Source of the DNA: Pseudozyma flocculosa PF-1
Taxonomy: Eukaryota > Basidiomycota > Ustilaginomycetes > Ustilaginales > Ustilaginaceae
Length of the DNA stretch: 64,000 nt
Direction of reading: 5' to 3'
Assembly: GCF_000417875.1 (NCBI RefSeq)
Contig: NW_006920871.1
Span: 541,239 to 605,238, forward strand
The notes beneath the pieces are model-generated. The model was not told the DNA's origin. It saw only the letters and a program-made list of their open reading frames with translations, and ran no database searches. Numbering within the stretch: the stretch's first letter is position 1; each line of letters opens with the position of its first letter. The position numbers were made by a program, and so were the translations under genes. Positions 63,691 to 64,000 of this stretch are shown piece by piece.

Positions 63691-64000
63691 GGCGGTGGTC
63701 CGTGGTTGGGGAGAGTGTACGAGTGGTGTCGAGGAGAGGGGAGGAGAGGGGAGAGGGTAGGAGAGGGTAGGAGGAGAGGCCAAGAAGAACCTCGAGTTCA
63801 ACCTCCACCCGCCGCCGCGGAAAAAATGTTGGAACCGCCGCAAAAATCGAGGGGCGGGGTTACGTAAGCACAGGAAGACAGGCATCGCGACGATACCTGG
63901 CACGAGGGCCTTCGTTGTTGAAGATGCCGGGCGACCACCAATACAAGCACGCCGTCTGATTGCTCCACGATCGCAAACGACCCTGACCCGTCGAACGCCC
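63691..64000. promoter_or_regulatory. NOP9 promoter to window edge
   Basis: Contains repeated gagggga units (about 63735-63775, pyrimidine-rich on the NOP9 strand) and an A6/A5 pair at 63821-63846 around a GC core, read on minus as ATTTTTGCGGCGG and ATTTTTT. No gene recognised up to the window end. Confidence 0.45.

Noticed and set aside
1..64000. CRISPR arrays, prokaryotic operons, phage genes, insertion sequences
   Set aside because: No regularly spaced direct repeats, no Shine-Dalgarno-linked gene runs and no transposase or integrase motifs were seen; the genes are eukaryotic and spliced.

Overview
This window is a GC-rich, gene-dense piece of a fungal nuclear genome. Spliceosomal introns of about 77-156 bp with GTGAGT/GTACGT-type donors, a mitochondrial bL36 with a targeting presequence, Mediator, Urb2, Nop9 and Ctf8 exclude a prokaryote. 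The short introns, base composition, Ser/Ala/Gln-rich disordered proteins and a bZIP with a DUF3425 tail suggest a basidiomycete, probably Ustilaginomycotina (inference). I find 18 protein genes, one truncated by the left window edge, plus one decayed gene fragment. No tRNA, rRNA or CRISPR array was recognised.

Layout. 1-3.8 kb: UDP-GlcNAc pyrophosphorylase (5' part only) and a polyQ bZIP/DUF3425 factor, both on minus. 3.8-9.9 kb: a 6-kb stretch with no supportable intact gene, carrying a frameshifted 3' fragment of translation elongation factor 1-alpha. 9.9-19.2 kb: a Med5-like Mediator subunit and a DNAJC11-type J-protein on plus, converging on guanine deaminase on minus. 21.1-30.4 kb: PAPS reductase (minus), an unrecognised disordered protein (plus), and a bacterial-looking mannose-1-phosphate guanylyltransferase (minus) behind a fungal-type first exon. 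30.4-38.4 kb: a UVRAG/Vps38-type autophagy protein, a 90-residue protein, a membrane protein with a Tim17-like C-terminal half, and mitochondrial ribosomal protein bL36m. 38.8-47.6 kb: Urb2, Ctf8 and an NYN-like/CCCH zinc-finger protein. 49.7-63.7 kb: a 2066-residue protein with repeated ASH/MSP-like beta-sandwich motifs, a 54-residue membrane microprotein, a disordered 1016-residue protein, and Nop9.

Themes. There is no operon or obvious metabolic cluster; most genes are housekeeping. Ribosome biogenesis (Urb2, Nop9, bL36m) and mitochondria (bL36m, DNAJC11-like, Tim17-like) recur. Urb2 and bL36m share a 375-bp divergent promoter. Nucleotide-sugar supply appears twice (UAP1 and the GDP-mannose enzyme). 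The observations most worth pursuing are the bacterial-type GDP-mannose pyrophosphorylase, the large Hydin-like ASH protein, the NYN-CCCH protein whose last zinc ligand sits on a 7-nt exon, the split Tim17-like membrane protein and the three-exon microprotein. All exon joins were derived by hand from reading frame and splice sites and have not been tested against transcripts.
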